Source: JADCRZ01 sp031399065
GTDB taxonomy: Bacteria > Bacteroidota > Bacteroidia > Chitinophagales > Chitinophagaceae
DNA length: 64,000 nucleotides
Assembly (NCBI GenBank): GCA_031399065.1
Contig: JANNOM010000022.1
Coordinates: 1 to 64,000 of the forward strand
Direction of reading: 5' to 3'
A model generated the notes under the pieces. The model searched no databases. It saw nothing but the letters and a program-made list of their open reading frames with translations, and was not told the DNA's origin. The translations under genes were made by a program, and so were the position numbers. Numbering within the stretch: position 1 is the first letter of the stretch; each line of letters opens with the position of its first letter. Positions 45,139-54,590 of the stretch are shown in pieces.

Positions 45139-46484
45139 TGAAAATAAAATGGAAAAAATATATAGGTGACCTCTTTCTTCCCGGAAGATGGTATATGGTA
45201 CTTTCCACCTGCGCCCTGCTCATCCTCCTGCGCTTTTTTCTGCATTGGCTAGGGGTGATTCCGTTTGTGTTAACGGCGGTGGCGGTAGTGCTTTTCCTGC
45301 TGGATTACCTGTTTCTTTTTACGAACCACCGGGGCGTGCTGGCCATACGAACACATGCCGACCGCTTTAGTAACGGCGATGAAAACCCGGTAACGCTCAC
45401 CCTGGAAAGCTTTTACGACTTTCCCATACACCTGGAGATAGTGGATGAAATACCTCACCAGTTCCAGCGCCGCGATGTGTTGTTCAAAACCACCCTGGCG
45501 CCCCATGCTACCGGCTTCGTAGAATATAAACTGCGCCCGGTTAAAAGGGGGGCCTATTCCTTCGGCAGCATAAACGTATACACTCGTGGCCCTATCGGCC
45601 TGGTGATGCGTCGGTTTAAGCATGAAGCAACGAGAGATGTCGCCGTATACCCGTCTTATATACAAATGCGGAAGTACCAGCTGATGGCCGTACACAACCG
45701 GCTGAGCGAAGCGGGTATCCGGAAAATAAGACGCATAGGGCACAGCATGGAATTTGAACAGATAAAAGAATATGTGGGCGGAGATGATTATAGAACCGTT
45801 AACTGGAAGGCGACGGCGCGCAAAGGGGTGTTGATGGTCAATCACTATACGGATGAAAGAAGCCAGCAAATATATTGCGTGATCGATAAAGGAAGGGTAA
45901 TGAAGATGCCCTTCGACGGACTCAGCCTGCTGGACTACGCAGTAAATGCAACGCTGGTACTTTGCAATGTTGCATTACTGAAGCAGGACAGGGCAGGACT
46001 GATCACGTTCTCCGAAAAACCAGGCAGCACCGTTATAGCCGACAAAAAACTGACGCAGATGCAATCGATACTGGAAGTGCTGTACAACCAGAAAACCCGC
46101 TACCTGGAAAGCGACTTCGAACACCTGTATGCTCATATACGTACCCGTGTTACCCAGAGAAGTCTTGTTGTACTCTTTACCAATTTCGAATCCATGAGCG
46201 GCATGGAACGCCAGTTGCCTTATCTTCGTAAAATAGCACAGCACCATCTTTTGCTGGTAGTATTTTTCGAGAATACGGAATTAAAGGAACTGACGGAGAA
46301 AAATGTTTCGGATGTGGAGTCCATCTATACCAAAACGATCGCTGAAAAATTTGTATTCGAGAAAAAACTCATCGTGAAAGAACTGCAGAAATACGGTATC
46401 CTCTCCATACTTACCGCGCCTGAAAATGTGACTGTGAATGCGCTGAACAAATATCTTGAATTAAAGGCCCGGCAGGCTATCTGA
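45138..46484 (+). CDS. DUF58 protein (VWA-like partner of MoxR)
   Basis: A 448-aa protein with two N-terminal membrane helices (about 15-60), a beta-rich region, then the DUF58 domain (EYVGGDDYRTVNWKATARKGVLMVNHYTDERSQQIYCVID) that leads into a VWA-like fold with metal-site residues. These proteins are the usual client or adaptor of MoxR ATPases. It starts with a GTG at 45138 and ends 3 bp before truB. Confidence 0.92.
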   Translation: MKIKWKKYIGDLFLPGRWYMVLSTCALLILLRFFLHWLGVIPFVLTAVAVVLFLLDYLFLFTNHRGVLAIRTHADRFSNGDENPVTLTLESFYDFPIHLEIVDEIPHQFQRRDVLFKTTLAPHATGFVEYKLRPVKRGAYSFGSINVYTRGPIGLVMRRFKHEATRDVAVYPSYIQMRKYQLMAVHNRLSEAGIRKIRRIGHSMEFEQIKEYVGGDDYRTVNWKATARKGVLMVNHYTDERSQQIYCVIDKGRVMKMPFDGLSLLDYAVNATLVLCNVALLKQDRAGLITFSEKPGSTVIADKKLTQMQSILEVLYNQKTRYLESDFEHLYAHIRTRVTQRSLVVLFTNFESMSGMERQLPYLRKIAQHHLLLVVFFENTELKELTEKNVSDVESIYTKTIAEKFVFEKKLIVKELQKYGILSILTAPENVTVNALNKYLELKARQAI

Positions 46485-46487
46485 TAT

Positions 46488-47195
46488 ATGGAATCATCCG
46501 CGTCAAATACATACCTGGAAGGAAGGGTTTTGCTGATAGACAAACCGCTGCACTGGACCTCCTTCGATGTAGTACGAAAAATAAGGAACTCTATTAAGAT
46601 AAAGAAAGTAGGACATGCGGGAACCCTTGATCCGCTGGCTACCGGTCTGCTGATCGTATGCACCGGTAAGTTTACGAAAAAGATCAATGAATACATGGCC
46701 CGGGAAAAAGAGTATACGGGCACTATTACCCTCGGCTCCACCACGCCCACATTTGACCTCGAAAGCATTCCTGAAAATGAAAAACCTTTCTCTCACCTGA
46801 CGAAAGAAGACATTATAGCCGCTACCCGTTCCTTTACCGGCGAAATACTGCAGGTGCCGCCTATGCATTCGGCGATCAAGAAGGGCGGAGTCCGGTTATA
46901 CGAACTGGCAAGAAAAGGAATAGAAATGGAAATAGAACCACGCAAAGTAACGGTGATGGAGTTTGCCATTACGTACGTGGATTTGCCGGTTGTTTCCTTT
47001 AAAATAGTATGCTCCACCGGCACTTATATCCGTAGCCTGGCCAACGACCTGGGTGCGGCACTCGGGTGCGGTGGCCATTTAAGTAAACTTTGCCGAACCC
47101 GTATCGGTTCTTTCTTAATCGAAGATGCTATGAGTATGGAAGATTTTATGGCAAGCCTGCCCGGCACCCAGGTAATACAGAATCAGAATGGATAG
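46488..47195 (+). CDS. truB: tRNA pseudouridine(55) synthase
   Basis: A 235-aa enzyme that isomerises U55 in the T-loop of tRNA. The catalytic aspartate is Asp48 in GHAGTLDPLATGLL; DKPLHWTSFDVVRKIR precedes it and CSTGTYIRSLANDLG follows. Length fits the short TruB form without a full PUA domain. Its 3' end overlaps the convergent tamL gene by 13 bp. Confidence 0.95.
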   Translation: MESSASNTYLEGRVLLIDKPLHWTSFDVVRKIRNSIKIKKVGHAGTLDPLATGLLIVCTGKFTKKINEYMAREKEYTGTITLGSTTPTFDLESIPENEKPFSHLTKEDIIAATRSFTGEILQVPPMHSAIKKGGVRLYELARKGIEMEIEPRKVTVMEFAITYVDLPVVSFKIVCSTGTYIRSLANDLGAALGCGGHLSKLCRTRIGSFLIEDAMSMEDFMASLPGTQVIQNQNG

Positions 47196-49483
47196 TTGAT
47201 ACCCAGTTGAAACTGGCCGCCTCTTAATTTAAGATGCTGAAACCATCCGTCGTCGATAGTATAAAATACCGGGTTTTTTATTTTATATGCCCAGTCGAAC
47301 CGGATAAGGAAATAATCGAAATCGAAGCGTAAGCCGGTACCTGCCGCCACGGCCAGGTCTTTATACAAACGGGAAAAACGGAAAGAGGTATTCACCAGCT
47401 CAGGACGGTTACTGAGATTTCTATCCCACACATTGCCCATGTCCGTAAAGAGGGCACTTTTTATCTTTATACCCTGGAAAGTAGCGAGGTTGAAACGGTA
47501 TTCTATATTGGCTTCCAGTTGTATATCCCCGTAGCGGTCGTATCCTCCGCCATTGAGAGTATCGTAATAATTGCTGGAGCCAAGGCCGAGCCGGCGCACC
47601 TGCCATGCCCGCATGCTGTTAGGCCCACCTGCAACAAACGATTTAAAAAAAGGCAGCGATGGCTCCAGGTTGCCGTTGCGCTGCTTGCCATAAGGTACTC
47701 CTATACCCCCATAAGCACGGAAAGCCCATCCACTCCGCGGGAAATTGATCTTATGGACAAACTCGGCATCGAGTTTTACAAAGCGGTAAAGGCCCGACTC
47801 GCGATCCACATATTTAATCAGCCCGATCAGTGCACCGCTTTCTTCGAGTCCTGCTTTGATGGTGGTTGTTTTGTTATTCTTTTCAAAGAATGCCCTGTAT
47901 ATAAATTTCTGGCTGATCACCATCCCGTTATTAAATGAAAAGCGAAGGTTGGGAATAGAAGTGAACAGCTTTTGAAGGCTGTCCGTTTCCCCCAAACGCA
48001 CTAATTCTATATTAAAAGGCACTACCGTAAAAGAATGCCTTTTATAGCTGTATTCAAATCCTATGGAGCCGTTTAGTGATCCCAGCGTAAAGAACTGTCT
48101 TCGGTCGGTCCAGGAACCATTGAAGTTGAGAATTGTACGGGAAGAAAGTATCTTTTCTTTTTTGCCCGGGGTTAAATAAAGGAGGGCTTTGGGTATAAAT
48201 ATATCGTGGGTGAGGCTGATCTGCGTTGTTTGAATCAGCTGTGTTCTCGTTCCGAGCTCTATCCCGAAGCGGGCATTGGTATTGGTTTCTATCGATTCCC
48301 TTGCCACATTCACATTGCGGAAGCCAAGGCTTAGTCCAAACCCGAACAGGTTGGAGGTGGTTATCACATCGCCGGTATTGCGGCTTGCTTCCAGGTCTAC
48401 TATCATGGTTTGTTTACGGGCTGGGTATAGCCTGATGGCTACGTCCACATTGGCCGCGGAATCATTAGGGTATACGTCTACCGTCACCGTTTGCCATGCC
48501 CCCATTTTATAATAATTATTTACCGTTTTGAAATAGTTCTCCTGGCGGAACAACTCCCCCGGTTTTAAAGCCGATTGCCCGGCCACGAAACCGGGTTTAA
48601 ATTTATTGACCCTGCTGAAAATAGTGATGCCTTTCTTTGAAGTGGTGTCGTAAGCCATCCCCGTGCTGTCCTCTACCAGTTTCAGTTCCGGGTAAATATT
48701 TACGTCTTTAATATGAAATACTTTTAAATGGGTACTATCCCTTTTCAGACGTTGCCGGATAATCACGCTGATGGTTGGATTCTCTCTTCGCTGGTTTACT
48801 TCCTCGAGCAGGGCAGCCTGTTCCAGGGGATCGAGAAAGGGGTTGATCAGGGCTTCTACTACCGTGTCTACTTCGGCATACAGGTCTTCCCTCGACATGC
48901 GGAAATATCCGTTATTTTTAAACAGCTCCAGCAAACGGTCTATCTCCGAGGATACCACTTGTTTGGAATAGGGCTCTCCTTTTTGGAGTAGCGACTTGTT
49001 CTTTTCCTGCAGTGCCAGGTTCTGCAGCAGCGAATCGTTCAACAGGAAAGCTGTTGAATCCAGGCGTAGCCGCTTGCCCGTTTCTACGAGGAAGTTGACG
49101 GTGACCCGCATCTGTTTTTTTTTACCCGTCCCCAGCGTTTTCATGGTGGAATCCCAGGTAATGACGGATTTATAAAAGCCCCTGGAATTCATCAGCGCGT
49201 TCATATAAATGATGGAACGGTTTACGTAATTGGTATCGAACGCAGCCGGGTTCTTTAATGTTTTTCTCACGCCAGCGAGTGATACCATTTTTACCTGCAG
49301 ACTATCATCCAGTTGATTCTCCAACCCCATCTTAAGATCCGCTTTTTCGGTGGCGTTTAAATTTCCCTGTATATTTATGTTCGTTTTAAATACAAAAGGT
49401 TTGTTGGGCTGGTAATTGCGCGGCACTACACATGAAACGGAGAATACGATAACAATAAAAGCGCAATAAAATGATAAATGCAT
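47183..49483 (-). CDS. Omp85-family lipoprotein, probably TamL
   Basis: A 766-aa protein. A lipoprotein signal (FSVSC, Cys18) precedes POTRA-like domains (about 35-330) and a C-terminal 16-strand Omp85 barrel (GTRTQLIQTTQISLTHDIF, FVAGGPNSMRAWQVRRLG, which contains the G-x-x-S-x-R-G/A-like loop, and DMGNVWDRN). A lipidated BamA-like protein of this kind is the TamL form found in Bacteroidota, partner of TamB in outer-membrane assembly. The tamB gene is not in the window. The start is the ATG at 49483; an in-frame TTG at 49504 lies in the promoter. The start codon shares bases with the divergent methyltransferase gene. Confidence 0.85.
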   Translation of the reverse strand: MHLSFYCAFIVIVFSVSCVVPRNYQPNKPFVFKTNINIQGNLNATEKADLKMGLENQLDDSLQVKMVSLAGVRKTLKNPAAFDTNYVNRSIIYMNALMNSRGFYKSVITWDSTMKTLGTGKKKQMRVTVNFLVETGKRLRLDSTAFLLNDSLLQNLALQEKNKSLLQKGEPYSKQVVSSEIDRLLELFKNNGYFRMSREDLYAEVDTVVEALINPFLDPLEQAALLEEVNQRRENPTISVIIRQRLKRDSTHLKVFHIKDVNIYPELKLVEDSTGMAYDTTSKKGITIFSRVNKFKPGFVAGQSALKPGELFRQENYFKTVNNYYKMGAWQTVTVDVYPNDSAANVDVAIRLYPARKQTMIVDLEASRNTGDVITTSNLFGFGLSLGFRNVNVARESIETNTNARFGIELGTRTQLIQTTQISLTHDIFIPKALLYLTPGKKEKILSSRTILNFNGSWTDRRQFFTLGSLNGSIGFEYSYKRHSFTVVPFNIELVRLGETDSLQKLFTSIPNLRFSFNNGMVISQKFIYRAFFEKNNKTTTIKAGLEESGALIGLIKYVDRESGLYRFVKLDAEFVHKINFPRSGWAFRAYGGIGVPYGKQRNGNLEPSLPFFKSFVAGGPNSMRAWQVRRLGLGSSNYYDTLNGGGYDRYGDIQLEANIEYRFNLATFQGIKIKSALFTDMGNVWDRNLSNRPELVNTSFRFSRLYKDLAVAAGTGLRFDFDYFLIRFDWAYKIKNPVFYTIDDGWFQHLKLRGGQFQLGINYPF

Positions 49484-50225
49484 GATCACAAAATCGGAGG
49501 TCAAATATATTCAAAGTTTGGGCCATAAAAAATTCAGGGACGAACTGAAACAATTTACTGCCGAAGGCCCTAAGATAATCATTGAATTACTAAATTCCCC
49601 CTCTATCTTGTTAAAAGCCCTTTATGCTACAGAAGAATGGTTGAATGCCAATAAGGATATATGTGAATCGTTAGCCCCCGGGATGGTGATTGAAGTTAAA
49701 GATTATGAACTGGAAAAGATATCCGCTTTATCTACCCCCAACCAGGTAATAGGAATTTTTCATCAGCCCATTTTTCGTAAAGTAACAGGCTTTAACGATC
49801 GAATATCGCTTATGCTGGATGGCATACAGGACCCGGGTAATATGGGCACGCTGATACGAATCGCCGATTGGTTTGGGATAGAATATGTTATCGCATCCGA
49901 AGAAAGCGCAGATGTATATAACCCTAAAGTAGTACAGGCAACTATGGGTAGTATAGGAAGGGTACAGGTTATTTACGATGATCTGCTCCGCTTTATAAAA
50001 GAAATACCTGCCGTGCCCGTTTACGCCGCCTCGCTGCAAGGAAAGGATATAACTGAATATAAAAAGATCAATGAGGGAATAATACTTATAGGAAACGAAT
50101 CAAAAGGAATACGGGTGCCATTACTGGACTCAGCAACCCACCGTATAACTATAGCCCGGAGAGGTAAAGCCGAATCGTTGAATGCGGCCGTAGCTGCCGG
50201 CATCCTACTTTCGCACTTAGTGTGA
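49482..50225 (+). CDS. TrmH/SpoU-family RNA 2'-O-methyltransferase
   Basis: A 247-aa SPOUT enzyme. The N-terminal substrate-binding region contains KYIQSLGHKKFRDELKQFTAEGPKI. The three SPOUT knot motifs follow: LDGIQDPGNMGTLIRIADWFGIE, ILIGNESKGI and SLNAAVAAGILLSHL. It probably methylates rRNA or tRNA ribose; the target base is not evident. The ATG at 49482 is the natural family start and overlaps the divergent tamL ATG within a CATG. Confidence 0.92.
   Translation: MITKSEVKYIQSLGHKKFRDELKQFTAEGPKIIIELLNSPSILLKALYATEEWLNANKDICESLAPGMVIEVKDYELEKISALSTPNQVIGIFHQPIFRKVTGFNDRISLMLDGIQDPGNMGTLIRIADWFGIEYVIASEESADVYNPKVVQATMGSIGRVQVIYDDLLRFIKEIPAVPVYAASLQGKDITEYKKINEGIILIGNESKGIRVPLLDSATHRITIARRGKAESLNAAVAAGILLSHLV
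49502..49509 (-). promoter_or_regulatory. -7 promoter element of tamL inside the methyltransferase gene
   Basis: On the minus strand TATATTTG matches TAnnTTTG exactly, 18 nt before the tamL ATG. It lies within codons 7-10 of the divergent methyltransferase gene. Confidence 0.5.
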
Positions 50226-50242
50226 AAGCTTATCTCATAATA

Positions 50243-51412
50243 TCAGAAAGAAATAATAGGATCAGGTATTCCATCCGGATCGTCGGACGCGGTTCCTTTT
50301 GTTTTAATATTAACTCCATTCAATACCAATATACCGGCCACATGTGGTGCAGCCATCGAAGTGCCGCTTAGCCGCGCATACCTTCCTTCACTGAAAGTAG
50401 ACACGATCCGAACGCCGGGCGCCGCAATGTCTACCGCATCATTTCCAAAATTGGAGAAGGTGGCAAACCTGCCCAGGCTGTCTATGGCTGATACGGTAAA
50501 AACATTGGGATGGTTAACCCTCGCTGGCGAAGCAAGAATGGCTTTCTTGGCGTCATTTCCTGCAGCTATGGAAAAAAGGATGCCTTTTTCAGCAAGCGTC
50601 CTTACTGCATTATCAAGGGCATTGGAAATAGTATCTGCCCCAAGGCTCATATTCACTACTTCACCTGCTTTAGCATTCTGGCCCACATAATTAAGAGCCC
50701 TTATCAGCCCGCTGGTATTTCCCTCTCCATCGTTATTTAAAGCCTTGAGCGCAATGATACTTATGCCGGAAGCAACTCCCAATACGCCGCGGGAATTATT
50801 TAATGCACCTATAATACCTGCCACGTGCGTACCATGACCATTCTCATCTTCCACCGATGTTTCGTTGGTGATAAAACATTTGCTAAGTGTTAGATCTACA
50901 TTCAGATCCGGGTGATCGGTATCTACTCCGGTGTCTATAATCCATACTCTTTTACCGGTACCATCATCCGCCCCGGTCCGGCGGACTCCCCACTGCACCG
51001 TTGACGCGGTTTCAACGGTAAAACAGCCTTTTTCCAATGCAATAATCCGGTCCTGTTCCACGAGTTTCACCTCTTCATCTGCTTGCAGACGTATCGCCTG
51101 GTCACGGGTGAGCCGGGCTATAAACCCGGTGTTTACCGTATTAAGAACGATGTCCATTTGCTGTTCCGGAATACGATACCTCGATAAAAGATGATTACCG
51201 GCTAATCGGGCAGTTTCCATAGACTGCTTCTTGCGTGCTCCCGGGTCACCGTCCTTCAATATCACGATATATACTTCACTCGAGGGAGAGCTGGCAAAGC
51301 TTACCGGTTCACATACGGGCTCCGGCACATTTTCCGTACTGTCCGATTTTTGGCAGCCTGCTGTAGAAAGCAGGATAGCGGCGGTAAAATAAAACCAGGA
51401 GAATTTATACAT
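50243..51412 (-). CDS. Lipidated S8 serine protease (subtilase)
   Basis: A 389-aa secreted protease. Lipobox STAGC places the acylated Cys at residue 20. An I9-type inhibitor prodomain follows (about 45-125; YIVILKDG). The peptidase S8 domain has Asp160 (IIDTGVD), His193 (GHGTHVAG), oxyanion Asn286 (AAGND) and Ser352 (SGTSMAAPH). Length is short, with almost no C-terminal extension and no T9SS sorting domain, so it should remain membrane-anchored rather than be secreted through type IX. Cys130 and Cys179 could form a disulfide. Confidence 0.93.
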   Translation of the reverse strand: MYKFSWFYFTAAILLSTAGCQKSDSTENVPEPVCEPVSFASSPSSEVYIVILKDGDPGARKKQSMETARLAGNHLLSRYRIPEQQMDIVLNTVNTGFIARLTRDQAIRLQADEEVKLVEQDRIIALEKGCFTVETASTVQWGVRRTGADDGTGKRVWIIDTGVDTDHPDLNVDLTLSKCFITNETSVEDENGHGTHVAGIIGALNNSRGVLGVASGISIIALKALNNDGEGNTSGLIRALNYVGQNAKAGEVVNMSLGADTISNALDNAVRTLAEKGILFSIAAGNDAKKAILASPARVNHPNVFTVSAIDSLGRFATFSNFGNDAVDIAAPGVRIVSTFSEGRYARLSGTSMAAPHVAGILVLNGVNIKTKGTASDDPDGIPDPIISF

Positions 51413-51475
51413 ACAACATCTAAATTAAGATAAATACGCGACCGGAGAGCGCTTTGTTTTAAAGGTTATGTTAAT

Positions 51476-51862
51476 TTATTTAACAACATCCTCTAACTCT
51501 ACATCTGCGTCCGGGGCATCTTCCCCGGCTTCGTTTATTTTGTCCTGAATGAGCAGGGTTTCCGCCTTGCGGGAATCAATTATTTTACTCTTATGTTTTT
51601 GCAGCTTTTGTGTCAATACTTCCACGCATTCGCTCACCGAGGTTTCAAAATAAGGACTATGCTTTTTCACAAAAGGGTCGTTCCCCGGAATCTCGAGACG
51701 AATCTCGCAATAACTATTATCAGGATTGCTGTCGGGTCCTTTATACAATGTAACGTTGGCTCTTACAATATCTCCGCTTTTAAGGGTATGCAACTTTTCC
51801 CGTATAAAATTTTCCAATGTATCTCCTGCCTGAAATCCTAATGATTGAATAATGATATCCAT
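51476..51862 (-). CDS. Ribosome hibernation promoting factor (HPF/RaiA)
   Basis: A 128-aa protein with the RaiA fold (MDIIIQSLGFQAGDTLENFIREKLHTL; CEIRLEIPGNDPFVKKHSPYFETSVSECVEVLTQKLQKHKSKI). It has only the N-terminal domain plus a short acidic tail, so it is the short form. It binds idle 30S subunits in stationary phase. The start is the ATG at 51862; upstream in-frame residues look unrelated. Confidence 0.92.
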   Translation of the reverse strand: MDIIIQSLGFQAGDTLENFIREKLHTLKSGDIVRANVTLYKGPDSNPDNSYCEIRLEIPGNDPFVKKHSPYFETSVSECVEVLTQKLQKHKSKIIDSRKAETLLIQDKINEAGEDAPDADVELEDVVK

Positions 51863-51958
51863 AGTTATACGTTTTATAGATATCTTCCCATAATTATGCC
51901 AGGGCAATATCGGAATAGGGGTATTGTCCACTGCGTAAAAAAGTATAACCCGATGTTT

Positions 51959-53191
51959 TCAGACAAATTTAATAGCCTTCACCGGCTGTACTCTCCTGAT
52001 GATGAAAGTAGGAATAATAAGTACTAAAAAAGCGATCAGCAGCGTAGCCAGGTTTATCATCACTACATGCCACCATACAATTTTCACTTCCGCTTTTGAA
52101 ATATAATACATTTCTTCCGGTAACGGGATAAAACCATACCGCTGCTGCAGCCAGCAGATACCCAGTCCGAGCAGGTTGCCAAGTATTATTCCCGATAAAG
52201 CTATTATGATGCCGTGGTACAGAAAAATGCGCTGAAGCGTTCCGTTGGATGCACCAAGTGCCTTTAAAATACCCGTCATTCGGGTTCGTTCAAGTACCAG
52301 TATAATCAGGCAGGTGATCAGGTTAAGAACGGCAACAAGGGTCATAATGATGAGGACTATTATGATGGTCTGATCCTGCAGATTCAGCCAGTCAAAGATG
52401 TTCGGGTTCAGTTGCCGTGTTGTCTGGCTGTTCCATGCAGCGGGGAGATGATAAAAAATGGAGGAATTCACCGAATCCATGGTATCGTACTTCTTTACAA
52501 ATATTTCGTAACCCCCTATTTCCTGCGGCGTCCAGTCGTTCAGTCGCTGTATCAGCCGCATATCGCCCACAGCCAGCAATTTATCATATTCGTCGATACC
52601 TGTTTTATAAATGCCTGCTACATTCAGTTTTCTTGCTCGCGGGGCGGAGCCGTCTGATTGTATAAAATAGATCAGTACTTTATCATTTACCCGGAGCTTT
52701 AACTGCCTGGCCGTGTAAGCGGAAAGATTGATATCGCTGCTATAGCCGCTATCCGGGAAATGCACCCAGCGGCCCTGCTCCAGGAAACGGTCGATATTCC
52801 GGAAGTCGTAGCTTTTTTCCACCCCCTTAAACAGTATCCCTTCTATCGTCTCATTGGTTTTTAATATCGCATTTTTGACAGCAAACGTAGTGACGCTTTG
52901 TATGTCCGGGTTCTTTCTCAGCATCTGCAATATGGTATCGTCCTTTTCTATGGGAAGTTCCTCTGCGATAGATACATGATTGGGCTGAAAATGCTGCACG
53001 CGGATATGCCCCCAGAAACTGAATATTTTCTGACTGATGGCAAACTGGAAACCATTGGTAAAAGCCATGGCAACGATCATGACCGCCACGCTGATAACGG
53101 TGGCTGCTATCGCCAGCCTGATGATAAAGCGGGAAAAGGACTTATGCTGGTTAAAGGCGATCCGGCGGGCTATAAAACTGGCTACATTCAA
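51959..53191 (-). CDS. ABC transporter permease, LolC/LolE type
   Basis: A 410-aa permease with one N-terminal transmembrane helix (about 25-48), a MacB-like periplasmic domain (about 50-260), and three C-terminal FtsX-family helices (about 275-400). The start FIARRIAFNQHKSFSRFIIRLAIAATVISVAVM matches Bacteroidota lipoprotein-releasing permeases. Its ATPase is not adjacent. The start codon is a TTG at 53191, 16 nt after a minus-strand TACTTTTG element at 53208-53215; no ATG fits better. Confidence 0.88.
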   Translation of the reverse strand: MNVASFIARRIAFNQHKSFSRFIIRLAIAATVISVAVMIVAMAFTNGFQFAISQKIFSFWGHIRVQHFQPNHVSIAEELPIEKDDTILQMLRKNPDIQSVTTFAVKNAILKTNETIEGILFKGVEKSYDFRNIDRFLEQGRWVHFPDSGYSSDINLSAYTARQLKLRVNDKVLIYFIQSDGSAPRARKLNVAGIYKTGIDEYDKLLAVGDMRLIQRLNDWTPQEIGGYEIFVKKYDTMDSVNSSIFYHLPAAWNSQTTRQLNPNIFDWLNLQDQTIIIVLIIMTLVAVLNLITCLIILVLERTRMTGILKALGASNGTLQRIFLYHGIIIALSGIILGNLLGLGICWLQQRYGFIPLPEEMYYISKAEVKIVWWHVVMINLATLLIAFLVLIIPTFIIRRVQPVKAIKFV

Positions 53192-53207
53192 GAAAGCGTG
53201 TTTACAT

Positions 53208-53215
53208 CAAAAGTA
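53208..53215 (-). promoter_or_regulatory. -7 promoter element of the LolC/E-like permease gene
   Basis: TACTTTTG on the minus strand matches TAnnTTTG exactly, 16 nt before the TTG start. It lies in the 53-bp divergent region shared with the T9SS plug gene. Confidence 0.5.
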
Positions 53216-53244
53216 GGGAAACATTTTTTAACTAAATTCGATGT

Positions 53245-54522
53245 ATGAAGCTATCTATCATTGCAATTGGCCTGTTGAGCTGTTTCTTTACATATGCGCA
53301 GATTCCGGACCATGTGTATTATCCCAATATCAGGAATATAAAACTTTATGTATTTAATAACCCGCTGGCATATCCCATTTATAATTTGAACAGTGGTGAG
53401 CGGCTCGAACTGCATTTTGACGATCTGGACCCTACCATCCGCAATTATTCTTATACATTCCTGCTATGCAATGCCGACTGGACACCTGCCGTGATCAGCC
53501 AGTTCGATTATATCAGGGGCTTTACGCAGCAGCGCATCACTACTTACCGGTCTTCTTCTATCGCATATACTAAATACATACATTACCAGGCGATGATTCC
53601 CCAGCAGAACGCTGCACCCTCCCGCTCGGGTAATTATTTGCTGAAAGTGTTCGCAGATGGAGATACTTCCAAAGTATTGTTTTCGCGGCGTTTCCTGGTG
53701 GTGGAAGATATATTGCCCATCGGGGCCCAGATACAGCAGCCTTTTAACGGGCAGTATTTTAGAACCCACCAGAAAATACAGTTCACCGTCAGTACCGCCA
53801 GGCTAAACCTGGTAAATGCCATGCAGCAGATCAATGTGTGCATACTGCAAAATAACCGGTGGGACAATAGTATCCGTAACATAAAACCCACTTTTATGCG
53901 GCCCGGTTCGCTGGAATATAATACGGAGCAGGATGCCCTTTTTCCCGGTGGCAGGGAATGGCGATGGCTGGATCTGCGGAGCTTCCGGCTTCAGAGCGAC
54001 CGCGTAGCCAAAGCTGATTATTCTGGCAATAAAACGGATATACTGGTAGTGCCAGACGGAGACAGGACCCAGCAACGTTTTGTAATGTATAAGGACAATA
54101 ACGGCATGTACTTCAACGAGGTGTTGGATGGTATCAATCCCTTTTGGCAGGCAGACTATGCAACCGTTCATTTCTCTTATTCGCCTCCCGGCAAAATGGC
54201 TCTCGGAGGCAGGGATGTTTACCTGTTCGGCGAACTTACCGATTATGGCGACCAGCCCAATGCAAAAATGGAATTTAATGCGCAAACGGGCATGTACGAA
54301 ACGGCATTGTTCGTGAAACAGGGGTATTACGATTATGCGTACGTAACATCCGAACGGAATGCCCCCGCGTTCAAAGCGGACTTTAACTTTACCGAAGGCA
54401 ATTTTTGGGATACGGAGAATACCTACACGATACTGGTCTATTACCGGGCACTGGGCGATCGTGCCGATAAACTGGTAGGTATTACCCGTATAAACTCACT
54501 CACCGCAAGGCCGGGCTATTAA
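53245..54522 (+). CDS. Type IX secretion system plug protein (DUF5103)
   Basis: A 425-aa exported protein (signal peptide to about residue 19, ending TYAQ) matching DUF5103: YPNIRNIKLYVFNNPLAYPIYNLNSGERLELHFDDLDP and NYSYTFLLCNADWTPA near the N terminus, followed by GQYFRTHQKIQFTV in the central beta domain. In the T9SS, Plug closes the SprA translocon channel from the periplasmic side when no substrate passes. It may be controlled from a TAAATTCG element (53233-53240, one base off consensus) only 4 nt before the ATG. SprA is not in the window. Confidence 0.88.
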   Translation: MKLSIIAIGLLSCFFTYAQIPDHVYYPNIRNIKLYVFNNPLAYPIYNLNSGERLELHFDDLDPTIRNYSYTFLLCNADWTPAVISQFDYIRGFTQQRITTYRSSSIAYTKYIHYQAMIPQQNAAPSRSGNYLLKVFADGDTSKVLFSRRFLVVEDILPIGAQIQQPFNGQYFRTHQKIQFTVSTARLNLVNAMQQINVCILQNNRWDNSIRNIKPTFMRPGSLEYNTEQDALFPGGREWRWLDLRSFRLQSDRVAKADYSGNKTDILVVPDGDRTQQRFVMYKDNNGMYFNEVLDGINPFWQADYATVHFSYSPPGKMALGGRDVYLFGELTDYGDQPNAKMEFNAQTGMYETALFVKQGYYDYAYVTSERNAPAFKADFNFTEGNFWDTENTYTILVYYRALGDRADKLVGITRINSLTARPGY

Positions 54523-54555
54523 TAATCTGTTAAACACGGTACCAATTAATTCATC

Positions 54556-54585
54556 TTTGGAAAATGATTTTTTTAATTACATTTG
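54556..54585 (+). promoter_or_regulatory. Promoter of the SRP RNA gene
   Basis: TTTG at 54556-54559, an 18-bp gap, and TACATTTG at 54578-54585 (exact). The folded RNA begins at 54591, 5 nt after the -7 element, which calibrates the start-site distance for this organism. Confidence 0.75.
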
Positions 54586-54590
54586 CACCC

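Noticed and set aside
49484..49504. TTG start of tamL at 49504
   Set aside because: It lies in the TATATTTG promoter element and precedes a complete lipoprotein signal.
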